DNA of 64,000 nucleotides from Psychrobacter urativorans (GTDB lineage: Bacteria; Pseudomonadota; Gammaproteobacteria; Pseudomonadales; Moraxellaceae). Below the pieces are notes generated by a model. That model searched no databases. It had not been told where the DNA came from and saw only the letters and a program-made list of their open reading frames with translations. Of this stretch, positions 28,820-38,328 are shown piece by piece (within the stretch, counting starts at the first letter, position 1; each line of letters begins with the position of its first letter). The stretch covers positions 62,001 to 126,000 of the forward strand of contig NZ_CAJHBR010000006.1 in assembly GCF_904846695.1 (NCBI RefSeq), given 5' to 3'. A program made the translations under genes and the position numbers.

Positions 28820-31141
28820 ATGACCGAACCAACCACGCCCGCAGCTGCGCAAGCGCCTTTATCAACCTCATTGCCAGTAGCAGCGCCAGATTTAGCGCTT
28901 GAGCTTATCATCACTTGTGCTGATGGGCTAGAAGCACCACTACAGACTGAGCTAACCAGCTTTGGTATCGCCAGTGAAATCAAAAGTACAGGGCGTCTAA
29001 ACGTCAGCGGATCCTTGCGTGATTTATATACTATTTGCTTGTGGTCGCGGGTGGCCTCTAGAGTATTGATGCTGATCAAACGCAAAAATATCAATGCTGA
29101 ATATGATGTAGCGGAGCAGTTATATGGCCTAGCCAAGTCGATCAATTGGACTGAGCAATTTAAGCTTGAGCAGACTTTTGCTATTCGATTATCAGTAGAC
29201 AAGCGCGTGGCGGTCAGTCAACAGTTTGCTATGTTGCGTATCAAAGATGCGATTGCCGATACTTTTAATGAAGTCTATGACAGCCGCCCAAATGTCGACA
29301 GCAAAAACCCAGATTTTGCTATTTTTGCAACGGTCAATGATAAGCAAGCCGAACTGTATTTAGATTTATCTGGTACTAGCTTACATCGTCGTGGTTATCG
29401 TGTAGCTATGACCGATGCGCCGTTAAAAGAAAACTTAGCTGCAGCTCTGTTATACAGTGCGGGCTGGCATAAGCAGAATGAGACTGATAACACGCCTTTT
29501 TATAATGCGCTAATCGATCCGATGTGTGGCTCAGGTACTTTTATTATCGAAGCGCTGCTAATGCATTGCGATTATGCGGTTGGCATTGATAAGGCCGCCA
29601 ATCAGTTTGGTTTTTATCAGTGGCAGCATCACGATGAGACCTTATGGATGGCGATGGTGGATGAGGCACAAACCCGATTCCGTGACGCTTTAGCTATTGC
29701 TTGCGAGCAACCGGATACTCTACCGCTAATCTTAGGCTTTGATGCCGATAGTGGCGCGATACTAGCTACTGAGAAAAACTTAATTGCCGCCGGTTTACAA
29801 GACTTGTTACCGCTGATAGACCTTGAGACTCGTGCCCTTGATCAACTTAATAGTACTTTGAGTCCGATGGTCAAAGACGGTAGATTGAGTAATCCACTGA
29901 TTATTACCAATCCGCCTTATGGTGAGCGTCTAGGCGATGAGGAGAATATTCGTCCTCTTTATCAGGCTATAGGGCTTATCCTGCAGGATAGCTTTGCTGG
30001 TAGCGACGTCGATCCTATGGTTGGTATCTTGGCTTCCAATGTCGAACAAGTCGATATTCTGCCTATTAGCGAGCCAAAAACTCTGCGTTGTCATAATGGT
30101 GCTATCACGGTTTATTTCCGTTACGGCAAGCTAATCCCTGGCCAAGTTGGCAATCTAATGAGTCGCTTTGAGAAGCGTGAGATTGATACTGAGGAAGGCC
30201 AAGACTTTATCAACCGTCTACAAAAGAATCTCGGTCGCCTCAGAAAACAAGCTACTAAAGAGAAAGTCAGCAATATACGTGTCTATGATGCCGATCTGCC
30301 TGACTTTAAGGTTGCCATTGATCTATATGGTGATTATGTGCACGTACAAGAGTATGCACCGCCTAAGACTATCCCACCTGAAACCGCTAGAAAGCGCTTT
30401 AATTTAGCCTTGATGGGTATCCGTGAAGTTTTAGGCATTAACCGTGAGCAAGTGTTTATCAAGACTCGTGCTCGCCAGTCGGGTAATGACCAGTATAGTA
30501 AGCAAGGCAATACCGAGAAGAAAGGTAAATTCTATATCGCTCGTGAAGACGATGCTTATTTTTATGTCAACTTCACTGATTATTTAGATACTGGTTTGTT
30601 TATTGATCACCGTAATATGCGCGCACGCATCAAAGACAATAGCCGCGGCAAAGCGGTACTGAACTTGTTTGCTTATACTTGTACTGCTAGTGTCCATGCT
30701 GCCCTTGCTGGTGCCAAAAAAGTGACTAGCGTTGATTTATCGCAAAACTATCTAGACTGGGGTAAGCAAAACTTCGTGCTTAATGGTCTTGATGTTAGCC
30801 GTAATAAGTATCAGTTCGTCGCTGCGGATATTTTTGAGTGGATTAAAGACAATACTGAACAGTTCGATATTATCTTTATTGATCCCCCTACTTTTTCTAA
30901 CTCCAAGAAATTCCAAGGTACCTTTGATGTTCAACGTGATCATTCAGCACTGATCAATCGAGCAATGAATCGCCTGACTGCTGATGGGGTGTTGTATTTC
31001 TCTAACAACTTTACCCGCTTTGAGCTCGATGAGCAGCTGACTGAGCGTTATGATATTGTCGATGTGACTCAAGAGACTATTGGTTTCGACTTCAATGTTA
31101 AAAAACCTATTCATCAGAGCTTTGAGATTCGTCATCGCTGA
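28820..31141 (+). CDS. rlmL: Bifunctional 23S rRNA methyltransferase RlmKL
   Basis: This is a 773-residue fusion. The N-terminal half, with a THUMP domain and a methyltransferase (NPPYGERLG at about residue 364), methylates G2445. The C-terminal half (Rossmann domain, DPPTFSNSK at about 688) makes m7G2069. Both catalytic motifs are intact. Length is slightly greater than the roughly 700 residues of E. coli RlmKL, with an Ala/Pro-rich N-terminal extension. It acts on naked 23S rRNA during assembly. It stands alone, with about 300 untranslated bases upstream. Confidence 0.96.
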   Translation: MTEPTTPAAAQAPLSTSLPVAAPDLALELIITCADGLEAPLQTELTSFGIASEIKSTGRLNVSGSLRDLYTICLWSRVASRVLMLIKRKNINAEYDVAEQLYGLAKSINWTEQFKLEQTFAIRLSVDKRVAVSQQFAMLRIKDAIADTFNEVYDSRPNVDSKNPDFAIFATVNDKQAELYLDLSGTSLHRRGYRVAMTDAPLKENLAAALLYSAGWHKQNETDNTPFYNALIDPMCGSGTFIIEALLMHCDYAVGIDKAANQFGFYQWQHHDETLWMAMVDEAQTRFRDALAIACEQPDTLPLILGFDADSGAILATEKNLIAAGLQDLLPLIDLETRALDQLNSTLSPMVKDGRLSNPLIITNPPYGERLGDEENIRPLYQAIGLILQDSFAGSDVDPMVGILASNVEQVDILPISEPKTLRCHNGAITVYFRYGKLIPGQVGNLMSRFEKREIDTEEGQDFINRLQKNLGRLRKQATKEKVSNIRVYDADLPDFKVAIDLYGDYVHVQEYAPPKTIPPETARKRFNLALMGIREVLGINREQVFIKTRARQSGNDQYSKQGNTEKKGKFYIAREDDAYFYVNFTDYLDTGLFIDHRNMRARIKDNSRGKAVLNLFAYTCTASVHAALAGAKKVTSVDLSQNYLDWGKQNFVLNGLDVSRNKYQFVAADIFEWIKDNTEQFDIIFIDPPTFSNSKKFQGTFDVQRDHSALINRAMNRLTADGVLYFSNNFTRFELDEQLTERYDIVDVTQETIGFDFNVKKPIHQSFEIRHR

Positions 31142-31358
31142 TCGCTTGCAACAGCAAAGCCGTCTAACCAGCTATTTTGCTGTGCAAAGCAGCTAAATTT
31201 ATAGCAAAACTACATAAACCTTAATAACAATGACCTTATCAGCTTTGATTGGGTCATTTATTGTTGTTATGATAGACCGTTCCTAAATAATATATATCTT
31301 CATTCGTTTAGCTTCTTTGCTCTTAAAATAATTTTATTCTAATAAAAAGGACATAACC

Positions 31359-31934
31359 ATGGCTTTATCATTAAATAAAGGCGGTAACCTATCGCTAACC
31401 AAAACTGATCCTAACTTAACCAAATTACTTATTGGCTTAGGCTGGGATGAACGTGCTACTTCAGGGGCCGAGTTCGACCTAGATGCCAGTGTGTTTTTAT
31501 TGAGTACTGCTGGCAAAGTGCGCGGCGACCACGATTTCATTTTTTATAATCAGCTAAAATCTGATAACGGTGCTGTTGAGCATACTGGCGACAATCGCAC
31601 TGGCGAAGGTGATGGTGATGATGAATTGGTTAAAGTTAACTTGACTCAAGTCCCAGCTGATGTAGACAAAATCGTCGTAACAGTTACCATTCATGATGCG
31701 GCTGCACGTAGTCAAAACTTTGGTCAAGTTGCTAACGCTTTTATCCGTGTTGTTAATGAAGAAACGGGCACTGAAGTGGTACGCTTTGACTTAGCAGAAG
31801 ACTACTCTGTCGAAACCGCAATGGTATTCGGTGAAGTCTATCGCCATAACAACGAGTGGAAATTTCGCGCAGTAGGTCAAGGCTATGCTGGTGGTCTGCA
31901 AGCTATGTGTCAGCAGTATGGCGTTGATATCTAA
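31359..31934 (+). CDS. terD: TerD family protein (first copy)
   Basis: This is a 191-residue single TerD domain protein. The calcium-binding motifs are intact: FDLDASVF at about residues 39-46 and [13 protein letters not shown] at about 77-89. Other typical segments are [26 protein letters not shown]. TerD proteins bind Ca2+ and act in Ter-dependent stress responses to tellurite, phage and colicins; the biochemical role is not settled. AAAAAGGA precedes the ATG. It opens the Ter region of the window and lies upstream of the TerC-like gene. Confidence 0.95.
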   Translation: MALSLNKGGNLSLTKTDPNLTKLLIGLGWDERATSGAEFDLDASVFLLSTAGKVRGDHDFIFYNQLKSDNGAVEHTGDNRTGEGDGDDELVKVNLTQVPADVDKIVVTVTIHDAAARSQNFGQVANAFIRVVNEETGTEVVRFDLAEDYSVETAMVFGEVYRHNNEWKFRAVGQGYAGGLQAMCQQYGVDI

Positions 31935-32247
31935 TTCTCAATTTAGTCTCGATATTTTTATAATAGATAGTGGACCATCCAATAGCGGCTGGGTATAAAA
32001 AATTGATATACAGTCCTTAGCCCATATCTTGGGTTGACTAAGGATGAAGTACAAATAATTGCAAAACTATGCATTTTTTAGTAGTAAAACCTTCGGCAAT
32101 GGTTTATCTTTCTATTGATTTTTATTTATAACTATACTCAAAAAGTAGCTAGCAATAGCTGCTTTTTATAGTATAGGCCTAGGTTATTTCCTCAGCGACA
32201 AACCAGCTTTAACGACATTAGCTTTATGCAATCAGACAGGACATGTC
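31935..32247. other. Intergenic region terD / DUF475 gene
   Basis: About 310 bases hold two hairpins. One is TCCTTAG...CTAAGGA at 32014-32044. The other is the long stem listed separately at 32132. I looked for the conserved GGGGAGUA core of the manganese yybP-ykoY riboswitch, common before TerC-like genes, and did not find it. Confidence 0.5.
32132..32176 (+). promoter_or_regulatory. Long hairpin in the leader of the TerC-like gene
   Basis: CTATACT (32132-32138) pairs with AGTATAG (32170-32176). Inside, AAAAAG pairs with CTTTTT and AGCT with AGCT around a 6-base loop. It lies about 70 bases before the DUF475 start. It could be a terminator of terD or a 5' leader structure; the sequence alone does not decide. 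Confidence 0.55.
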
Positions 32248-33354
32248 ATGAGACATTTTTATTTAGATTTTATCTTTACCGCTATCGCTTTAGCGGTAGC
32301 CGCATGGTGGGGGTATTCACATAGCGGTATGAGCGGGCTCATATCTACGCTATCGATTACTGCTATTTTGGCAGTTATGGAAATCTCGTTATCTTTCGAC
32401 AACGCAGTAGTCAATGCTTCAGTGCTCAAAGGCTGGGATGACTTTTGGAAGATGATTTTCTTGACTGTGGGTATTTTGGTTGCCGTCTTTGGTATGCGCC
32501 TAGTATTCCCGATCGTCATTGTTGCTGTCACCGCTGACTTAGGAATGATGCAAGTTATCGACTTGGCCTTGAATGATCCAAAAGAATACTCAGCTAAGCT
32601 ACTAGCGCATCATGCTGAAATTTCAGCTTTTGGTGGTATGTTCTTATTACTAGTATTCTTAAACTTTGTCTTTGATGATAAAGAAGTACACTGGTTTGAT
32701 TGGCTTGAGAGCCGCTTAGCCAAATTTGGTCAAGTCGATGCTATGAGCGTATTTGTTGCGCTAGTAATTTTGATGATTTCTCTAACTTGGGTTCAACCTG
32801 ATCAGTCAGCTGCAGTGCTAATAGCTGGCGTCTGGGGTATCTTAATATACTTAGGGGTGCAAGTAATTTCTGGTATGTTAGAGGGCGACTTAGAAGAAGA
32901 ATTAGAGGGTGAAGGCAGTAGTACTGGCAGCACTGGTGCTGCAGGTAGTGCTATTATGAAAGGCGGGATTATCGGCTTCTTATACTTAGAAGTGCTCGAT
33001 GCCTCATTCAGTTTCGATGGTGTTATCGGTGCCTTTGCTATTACTAACGACGTTATCGTTATCATGTTAGGCTTAGCTATTGGTGCGATGTTTGTACGTT
33101 CTATGACTATCTTCTTAGTAGATAAAGGTACATTGGACGAATTCATCTACCTTGAACATGGCGCGCATTACGCTATTGGTGCTTTAGCGCTTATTATGTT
33201 GATATCGATGAAGTTCCATGTGCCAGAGCTTATCACTGGTCTTATCGGTATTGCCTTTATCGGTTGGGCGTTATTAGCGTCCCTTAAGCATCGTCGACAA
33301 GAAGCTTTAAAAGCAACCAATGATCCTGATTTAAAGGTCAGACAGCTAGATTAA
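32248..33354 (+). CDS. TerC-like DUF475 family integral membrane protein
   Basis: This is a 368-residue membrane protein with about nine helices. It has the two inverted TerC-superfamily signatures MEISLSFDNAVVNA (about residues 44-57) and EVLDASFSFDGVIGA (about 246-260). Their acidic residues probably form a metal site. A hydrophilic, Glu/Ser/Gly-rich loop separates the two halves. TerC-superfamily proteins are implicated in metal ion (Mn2+) export or metal supply. This DUF475 branch is commonly found with TerD genes, as here. Confidence 0.9.
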   Translation: MRHFYLDFIFTAIALAVAAWWGYSHSGMSGLISTLSITAILAVMEISLSFDNAVVNASVLKGWDDFWKMIFLTVGILVAVFGMRLVFPIVIVAVTADLGMMQVIDLALNDPKEYSAKLLAHHAEISAFGGMFLLLVFLNFVFDDKEVHWFDWLESRLAKFGQVDAMSVFVALVILMISLTWVQPDQSAAVLIAGVWGILIYLGVQVISGMLEGDLEEELEGEGSSTGSTGAAGSAIMKGGIIGFLYLEVLDASFSFDGVIGAFAITNDVIVIMLGLAIGAMFVRSMTIFLVDKGTLDEFIYLEHGAHYAIGALALIMLISMKFHVPELITGLIGIAFIGWALLASLKHRRQEALKATNDPDLKVRQLD

Positions 33355-33666
33355 TTTAGTCATTTAAATCAATTTAATTTACAACTGTCAGAAAATTAAC
33401 AGGCTGTAGCAATTATTCGCTACCGCCTGTTTTTTTTATGGCTAATACTTTAGATATAGCATAGGAGATAATTAGAGGTGATTAGTAGGATAGTTAACTC
33501 TATAAACCAGACAAAAAAAGACTTATAACCTAATTGTTTGATGCTTATAACGAAATGGAATAACAACATCGTTACTTAGCGCTAGACCTTATGAGCTAGA
33601 TCAGGATAATGACCCAGATTGATTTTCAGGTTTTCTTTATATTTTTCGGTGTTTAAGGTCTTTATT
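33355..33666. other. Intergenic region after the DUF475 gene
   Basis: It contains the terminator at 33398 and then about 230 bases without a recognisable element. The upstream in-frame TTG at 33619 of the next gene was not chosen. Confidence 0.4.
33398..33437 (+). terminator. Rho-independent terminator after the DUF475 gene
   Basis: AACAGGC-GTAGC (33398-33410, with one T between) pairs with GCTAC-GCCTGTT (33419-33431) and runs into eight or more T. Confidence 0.93.
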
Positions 33667-35046
33667 ATGATGTTATTATTATTAGTTGCTGTTTTTATAT
33701 TACTGCTCTATGGCTTGTGGCGTTATCACCGCCAAAGTGATTCCTTGAGTCGCAGTGTGTTTGTTGGTCTATTTTTAGGTGTTGTGTACGGTCTGATACT
33801 CTCAGCTCTTAACGTTGATACGACTGACTTCTTACCTTGGATCAATATCGTCGGCAATGGCTACGTGAATTTATTAAAAATGATTGCTATGCCTTTAGTC
33901 TTCATCTCGATATTGGCCGCTATTGCTCGCTTAGAAAAAGCCTCTATGATCGGTTCAATGAGTTTTTGGATCATCAGCACTTTACTTATTACTACCGGTA
34001 TCGCTGCTTTAGATGGTGCTATTATCGCCAATTTATTCCATCTTGATGCCAGCTCAATCGTGCAAGGTCAATCAGAAATCGCTCGTGGCCAAAGCATGGT
34101 AGAGAGCAGTACGGAAGTTGCAGACTTAACGATTCCAGGTTTAATATTAAGCTTTATTCCTACTAGTATCGGTGGTACATTCGCCGGGTTAGAAAGTACC
34201 TCGATGATAGCGGCAGTAGTCATTGCCAGCTTATTGGGTGTGGCAGCGTTGACGGTCAATAAGAATGATCCCGAAAAAGGTGCAGTCATTATTCGCACTA
34301 TTGATGTCTTACAAAGCTGGATCATGGCTCTGGTGCGCTTTATCATCCGCTTGACCCCTTATGGTATCTTAGCATTGATGATTAAAGTAATAGTCACCAC
34401 TGATGCTACTGCTATTTGGCAATTGGCCAAGTTCTTATTGGCCTCTTATGTTGCGCTATTTATCATGCTAATAGTGCACGCGTTTATTATCATGTTGACA
34501 GGCCGCTCACCTATTGCGCATTTTAAAAAAATCGTTCCTGTACTGACCTTTGCCTTTACCTCACGTAGCTCTGCCGCTTCAATTCCACTAAATATTGATG
34601 CGCAAGTTAATGAGCTTGGCGTGGCTAAGCCTATTGCCAACTTTTCTGCGTCTTTTGGCGCTACTATTGGGCAAAATGGTTGTGCCGGTGTTTATCCTGC
34701 CATGCTAGCGATTATGATTGCTCCAACGATGGGCATTGACCCTTGGAACGCAGGGTTTCTAGCTTCTGTAGTGGGCATCTCTATGATCGCCTCATTCGGC
34801 GTGGCCGGTGTAGGTGGTGGTGCAACGTTTGCAGCTATCATCGTGTTATCGACTTTAGGCATGCCGTTAGAGCTAGCCGGACTGTTGATTTCAATCGAGC
34901 CATTAATCGATATGATGCGCACACTAGTGAATGTTAGTGGCTCTATCACTTCCGGTGTCGTTGGCAACCGTATTCTCGGTAAATCTATCGAAGCCGATGA
35001 ATTTGTAGGCACTACGGTTGATAACGTAGCTTATAAGGCCAGCTAA
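33667..35046 (+). CDS. Sodium:dicarboxylate/cystine symporter (SDF family, TcyP-like)
   Basis: This is a 459-residue transporter of the DAACS (SDF) family with about eight to ten helices. The serine-rich re-entrant hairpin TSRSSAASIPLNID and the second hairpin GVAGVGGGATFAAIIVLSTLGMP are present. These line the substrate site. The N-terminal region and length resemble the L-cystine symporters TcyP/YdjN more than glutamate or C4-dicarboxylate carriers. Substrate is inferred. The ATG at 33667 (AAGG upstream) is preferred to a TTG at 33619. It sits inside the Ter region without an evident link to it. Confidence 0.88.
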   Translation: MMLLLLVAVFILLLYGLWRYHRQSDSLSRSVFVGLFLGVVYGLILSALNVDTTDFLPWINIVGNGYVNLLKMIAMPLVFISILAAIARLEKASMIGSMSFWIISTLLITTGIAALDGAIIANLFHLDASSIVQGQSEIARGQSMVESSTEVADLTIPGLILSFIPTSIGGTFAGLESTSMIAAVVIASLLGVAALTVNKNDPEKGAVIIRTIDVLQSWIMALVRFIIRLTPYGILALMIKVIVTTDATAIWQLAKFLLASYVALFIMLIVHAFIIMLTGRSPIAHFKKIVPVLTFAFTSRSSAASIPLNIDAQVNELGVAKPIANFSASFGATIGQNGCAGVYPAMLAIMIAPTMGIDPWNAGFLASVVGISMIASFGVAGVGGGATFAAIIVLSTLGMPLELAGLLISIEPLIDMMRTLVNVSGSITSGVVGNRILGKSIEADEFVGTTVDNVAYKAS

Positions 35047-35626
35047 GCTTATAACTGCCATCTTAGACACTCACTCAAGAGAGCCGTTAGAAGAAGCTGC
35101 TATTTCTATGAAAAGCTTGAGAATCACTTTAAAGTCTTTAATTTGATTCTCTTTCATAGCCATTATGCTTATATCTGCTACCAGCATACTTTTTAGCAAC
35201 CTACCAAGTTTCCTACTAAAACCTATTTAGGATTCAATCAGCAAAATTAAACCAGTCTCCATAAAGTGGTAATAGCATAAAAATGTCCCAATCTGTTCGG
35301 TCATTGGCGCCTAGCAAATCGCAGCAGCATGTTAAGGCTTGTACAATAGCGGTTATCAAACAAAAAATAATGATAGCCAGTACTACCGCAACGTCCTTTT
35401 AAGGCTAAACCAATAGCTGTGCTTTTAATCAATACTTGCAGCTTTTATTTAAAGGAGGACTGAACCATTGCCACAACTTTGCTGAGGATGGTGCGATTGA
35501 TAATAATACAGGATTTAGCTCTGATGTTCAGTTGAGAAGAGCTTGGCATACATTTAATGAGTCGGGTACGCCGTCTAGCTATTATCGTGCTGCTCCCTCA
35601 GAACACGCCAACTCAAAGGATAATCA
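35047..35626. other. Intergenic region before the EamA-type exporter gene
   Basis: About 580 bases have no supported gene. An AAAGGAGG ribosome-like site at 35451 is followed by no usable long frame. A 64-codon TTG-started frame at 35436 has no recognisable features. These may be decayed coding remnants. Confidence 0.35.
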
Positions 35627-36601
35627 ATGACCCCACTACACCTTGCGCTTGCTGTCATTGTCACCCTAATCTGGGGTATCAATTTTACCTTTATTGCTTG
35701 GTCGCTTGAGAGCTTTCCGCCGCTGATGCTGAGCGCCATGCGTTTCTTTTTTACTGCCATTCCCTTGGTGCTATTTATCAAGCCACCTAAGTTTAACCGC
35801 ACCCTATTAATTTATGCCATCGGCACCTTTGTGATGCAATACGCCTTTGTATTCACTGCCATGCACCTTGGTGCCTCAGCTGGCTTGACGGCGCTGCTAT
35901 TGCAATTACAGATATTTATCACTGTATCGCTTGCCTATTTTATGCTGGGTGAGCCTGTTAGCCGAATGCAGCTTGTGGGGATGGTCATTGGCGTATTGGG
36001 GCTGGCGGTGATTGCGACCAACTTAGGCGGGGATATGCCGCTGCTTGGGTTTATTTGTATTTTGATTGCCGCTACAGGCTGGAGCTTTGGCAATATTGCC
36101 TCCAAACAGGCTTCGAGTCAGGCAGCAAGGCCACTGTCTGCAAATACACCTCAACCTATTAATACAGGAGTAAGTCTAGCGCCAGTAACTACTGCACAGT
36201 CAGCGCCATTATCAGCATTATCGCTGGTGGTTTGGGGCGGCTTAATAGCCTGTGTGATCTTGACTATTGCTTCATTAATATTTGAGACCGATAGTTGGCA
36301 AGTTGCTACATTTACGCACGCCTCAATAAAATCTTGGTGGGCACTTGTCTTTATTGTCTATATCTCTACCCTAGTTGGATTTGGATTATGGGCATTGTTA
36401 TTGAGTGAAAATAACGCCTCAAAGGTAACACCGTTTGCGCTACTCGTGCCCATATTTGGCATGATAACGTCGGTGCTACTCACTGGTGAAGTGGTAACTT
36501 GGTGGAAGATGTTGGCGATGGGGTTAATTTTATTGGGATTGGTGCTGGCGAATTTAAAGCGCAGCCATTTTGTGCGTCAGGCGAAGCCTAGGTTAAGTTG
36601 A
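35627..36601 (+). CDS. EamA/DMT family exporter (O-acetylserine/cysteine exporter-like)
   Basis: This is a 324-residue protein with ten hydrophobic segments in two EamA repeats. The N terminus (VTLIWGINFTFIAWSLESFPPLMLSAMRF-like pattern) and the LGASAGLTALLLQLQ segment resemble E. coli EamA, which exports O-acetylserine and cysteine. A non-hydrophobic Ser/Ala/Thr-rich linker of about 35 residues separates the halves and is longer than usual. The base composition appears richer in G+C than the flanking genes, which could mean a different origin. AAGGATAATCA precedes the ATG. Confidence 0.87.
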   Translation: MTPLHLALAVIVTLIWGINFTFIAWSLESFPPLMLSAMRFFFTAIPLVLFIKPPKFNRTLLIYAIGTFVMQYAFVFTAMHLGASAGLTALLLQLQIFITVSLAYFMLGEPVSRMQLVGMVIGVLGLAVIATNLGGDMPLLGFICILIAATGWSFGNIASKQASSQAARPLSANTPQPINTGVSLAPVTTAQSAPLSALSLVVWGGLIACVILTIASLIFETDSWQVATFTHASIKSWWALVFIVYISTLVGFGLWALLLSENNASKVTPFALLVPIFGMITSVLLTGEVVTWWKMLAMGLILLGLVLANLKRSHFVRQAKPRLS

Positions 36602-37001
36602 TGGGCTAACAATAGAGGCAGATTATAAATATTTTGCTGACAGTGGAACGTACTCAAAAGTCATATTCGGCTATCAATTAAACAAACCGATAACCTGATA
36701 CTAGTAGTTGCTCTGCGGTATTTGCTACCCAGTTTTTGCTATACAGATACTTTATACAGCATCAGTCATGTTTTTGCTGGCGATATACAATAACGTCAGC
36801 AGTCCACTTATATAGTCGATACCAGGTAGAATAGATACTTCACTTTATGACACAAGACTGTAAAGAGTTTTTTTTGCTTGCTGTGTCTATACCTATACCT
36901 ATACCTATACCTGCGCCTACGCCGACAGAGGCTGCAAATAACCGATCTCAATCTCGCTGTATCATTTTTACAATGAACTGACTATAGCCACCATCTAGTT
37001 T
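36602..37001. other. Intergenic region between convergent EamA-type and yhhQ genes
   Basis: About 400 bases contain only the CTATAC tandem repeat at 36887. No strong bidirectional terminator was recognised and no open frame is supported. Confidence 0.4.
36887..36910. repeat. CTATAC hexanucleotide tandem repeat
   Basis: Four perfect CTATAC units lie in intergenic DNA about 90 bases beyond the yhhQ stop codon. The run then degrades into CTGCGC and CTACGC-like units. Confidence 0.9.
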
Positions 37002-37661
37002 CTACTTCCCTGCCAGCATCTTTTGCAACTTTGCTAATACCACACCATACAGCGGTAAAAAGATCAACACCCCCATCACCATCTTAAACAGATAGTCCAT
37101 AGTGCCAATTTCGATCCAGTGGGTCGCCATGAAGGCATCTGGGCTTCGATAAAAGGCAATAGCAAAAAAGCACAGACTATCGATCAAATTACCAATAAAC
37201 GTTGATGCAAGGGGTGCAATCCACCAAGTTTTAAGCTGGCGCAATTTGTTAAAGACTTGGATATCTAACAGCTGACCAATCACATAAGCGGCAAAGCTTG
37301 CCAAGACAATGCGAAACACAAACAGATTAAAATCTAATAGCTTCTCGTGGCCAACAAATAGACCGTTTGCAAAGACTACAGAGAAATAATAGGAGATAAC
37401 CAGCGCCGGAAGCATGGCGAAAAATATAATTCTTCGGGCTAACTGCTGACCAAATATACGTACGGTCAGATCAGTAATCAAAAAGATAAACGGAAAGGTA
37501 ATCGCTCCCCAAGTAGTGATAAAACCAAATAATCCGACAGGTATTTGCACCAGATAATTACTGATAGCAATGATAAAGATATGGAGGCCGACTAGCCAGA
37601 ATAAAGCACGGCTGTAGCGTATGGATTGAAGCGGAGTGATAGAAATATTACTGATGCTCAT
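37002..37661 (-). CDS. yhhQ: Queuosine precursor transporter YhhQ
   Basis: This is a 219-residue membrane protein with about six helices. The FPFIFLITDLTVRIFG segment (about residues 56-71) and the FIGNLIDSLCFFAIAFY segment are hallmarks of the vitamin uptake-like COG1738 family. YhhQ imports preQ0 or preQ1, precursors of queuosine in tRNA. AAAGGA lies upstream of the ATG at 37661; an adjacent TTG at 37664 is not needed. It may complement the queC-dependent synthesis gene at 23340. Confidence 0.92.
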   Translation of the reverse strand: MSISNISITPLQSIRYSRALFWLVGLHIFIIAISNYLVQIPVGLFGFITTWGAITFPFIFLITDLTVRIFGQQLARRIIFFAMLPALVISYYFSVVFANGLFVGHEKLLDFNLFVFRIVLASFAAYVIGQLLDIQVFNKLRQLKTWWIAPLASTFIGNLIDSLCFFAIAFYRSPDAFMATHWIEIGTMDYLFKMVMGVLIFLPLYGVVLAKLQKMLAGK

Positions 37662-37664
37662 CAA

Positions 37665-38328
37665 AGAGTCCTTTTTTTAAATCAGGGTTGAGGGAACCTG
37701 AGAGCGCATTATTATAAAGCAAAATGGTACTTATGGCTAAAGTGATTCTAGCGCAAAGTTTGAGCCTCTTCACCTTGTGTAAGCTCTATCCTGCGCAACG
37801 CTGTCCTTGTAAACAATACTTTGACTATAGCCTTTACACTTATTGACCGGACTTGCTAACAAGGGCTTAAAATTTGAGATTTATAGAGCTTAATACTACA
37901 TATTCACTATAGTTAGCAGGAGTTGATTAAGGTTTGAACCACTCATAATTCAACTACGATACAAGTGTAATACATATGCACAAAATACGACTTGCTTAGT
38001 CTGTAAGCGCTTAGTATAGTAAAACTTAAATATATCTATGGCTTGATTCACTTAGTCCAAGTAGATGAGTGCTATCTAAGCAGCTGCCTCTTTACCAACT
38101 ATAGTTGCTGATATCATTTCTGACATAGCAGCTAAAAATTATGATAAATGCTAGTTATGGTGAGTGCTAGTTATAATAATTACTAATATAGCTAGCTAGT
38201 AAGTAAAATTATGAGTAGTACCACTATAGTAGGTAAGGTTATAAAAGCTGTATTTTGAACTTAGTATTTTTAGTACCAGTATCTCCAACAAAAAATCAAT
38301 CCAATCAATAAATCAAAGGACAATTTTT
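37665..38328. other. Long AT-rich region before the second terD gene
   Basis: About 660 bases have no supported gene on either strand. It lies between divergent yhhQ and terD genes and must contain both promoters. A TGCTAGTTAT direct repeat occurs near 38150 and 38170. AAAGGA is the ribosome site of the terD gene at 38315-38320. No operator was recognised. Confidence 0.4.

Noticed and set aside
31935..32247. Possible yybP-ykoY manganese riboswitch before the TerC-like gene
   Set aside because: The conserved core could not be found by eye; only simple hairpins are present.
35436..35630. 64-codon open frame with TTG start before the EamA-type gene
   Set aside because: It has no recognisable motif, no ATG, and its composition looks random; the AAAGGAGG at 35451 lies inside it rather than before it.
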